Below, piece by piece: positions 41,744 through 41,892 of a stretch of 41,892 bases of DNA. The DNA comes from Acidobacteriaceae bacterium (GTDB lineage Bacteria; Acidobacteriota; Terriglobia; Terriglobales; Acidobacteriaceae), in the NCBI GenBank assembly GCA_031296355.1, contig JARLFX010000221.1, positions 1 through 41,892 of the forward strand, read 5' to 3'. A program made the translations under genes and the position numbers. Positions within the stretch are counted from its first letter, which is position 1; the number at the start of each line of letters is the position of its first letter. Under the pieces are notes generated by a model. The model saw nothing but the letters and a program-made list of their open reading frames with translations, did no database searches and was not told where the DNA came from.

Positions 41744-41892
41744 ATGCCGGGGTTCGGGGATTACTTTTTTATCTTTGTGTTGGCGCTGATCCTCTTCGGG
41801 CCGAAGAAGCTGCCGGAACTGGCGCGCCAGTTCGGCAAGCTGATGGGCGAATTCCGCCGCGCCAGCAATGAGTTCAAGATGCAGATGGAAGA
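41744..41892 (+). CDS. Twin-arginine translocase TatA/TatB family subunit (partial)
   Basis: The first 49 codons are in the window; the 3' end runs off the edge. One short membrane helix (about 7-20) is followed by the family hinge FGPKKLPELARQFGKLMGE and the start of an amphipathic helix (FRRASNEFKMQME). These are the hallmarks of TatA/TatB/TatE. The absence of a C-terminus prevents separating TatA from TatB. The ATG at 41744 has a weak ribosome site and lies 42 bp after the DUF3857 stop; tatC may follow outside. It would serve Tat substrates such as the possible Tat-type cupin in this window. Confidence 0.88.
   Translation, partial: MPGFGDYFFIFVLALILFGPKKLPELARQFGKLMGEFRRASNEFKMQME

Overview
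The window looks like chromosomal DNA of an acidobacterium (Acidobacteriota, Terriglobia/Acidobacteriaceae type). This is inferred from moderately high GC, very large secreted Ig-repeat proteins, a DUF3857 protein, a menaquinone-type UbiE/MenG methyltransferase, FkbM, VKOR and PF04020 membrane proteins, and intrinsic terminators sharing a CCGAAG core. I see no tRNA, rRNA, CRISPR array, insertion sequence or prophage. It is mostly housekeeping sequence with a few accessory islands.

Layout: (1) 1-6.6 kb, plus strand: uppP; then a bufferin-type RiPP cluster (bufA precursor, bufB DUF692/MNIO oxidase, bufC DUF2063 partner); a membrane GGDEF-EAL c-di-GMP protein; a DoxX protein; and a cold-shock gene with a strong terminator. 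(2) 6.6-10.9 kb: small envelope genes (a secreted protein, a PF04020 membrane protein, a TPR membrane protein, a cytochrome c, a small unknown, two tandem TonB-C lipoproteins). (3) 11-17.8 kb, minus strand: trpE, lepB, trpG, an FkbM methyltransferase, a secreted proline-rich protein, efp, acyP and apt, with one small plus-strand membrane gene between lepB and trpG. (4) 18-28.7 kb: glutamate dehydrogenase, a secreted nuclease fused to Ig repeats, pgsA, and a 1591-residue Ig-repeat lipoprotein. (5) 28.9-34.1 kb, minus strand: aroB, ubiE, VKOR, a coiled-coil membrane protein, a TRIC channel, a cupin, and an orphan GvpL/GvpF. (6) 34.1-41.9 kb: nadB, a minus-strand run nadA/36-aa membrane peptide/DUF2203/PhzF/TerC, a DUF3857 protein with a degenerate transglutaminase fold, and the start of a Tat translocase subunit.

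The most notable system is the bufferin cluster at 1.1-6.1 kb. The precursor has a Sec signal peptide and two tandem CX5CX5C repeats, and bufB and bufC overlap by 4 bp. Known bufferin operons make a cysteine-modified, copper-binding periplasmic peptide and often include a DoxX gene. Here a two-domain c-di-GMP enzyme lies between bufC and the DoxX gene, and a perfect 7-bp inverted repeat lies upstream of bufA. This suggests, without proving, a link between metal sequestration and c-di-GMP signalling.

Other points of interest are a GvpL/GvpF protein without visible gas-vesicle partners, an EF-P with Asn at the tip of the modification loop, a previously uncalled 36-aa membrane peptide behind nadA, and a family of look-alike terminators.
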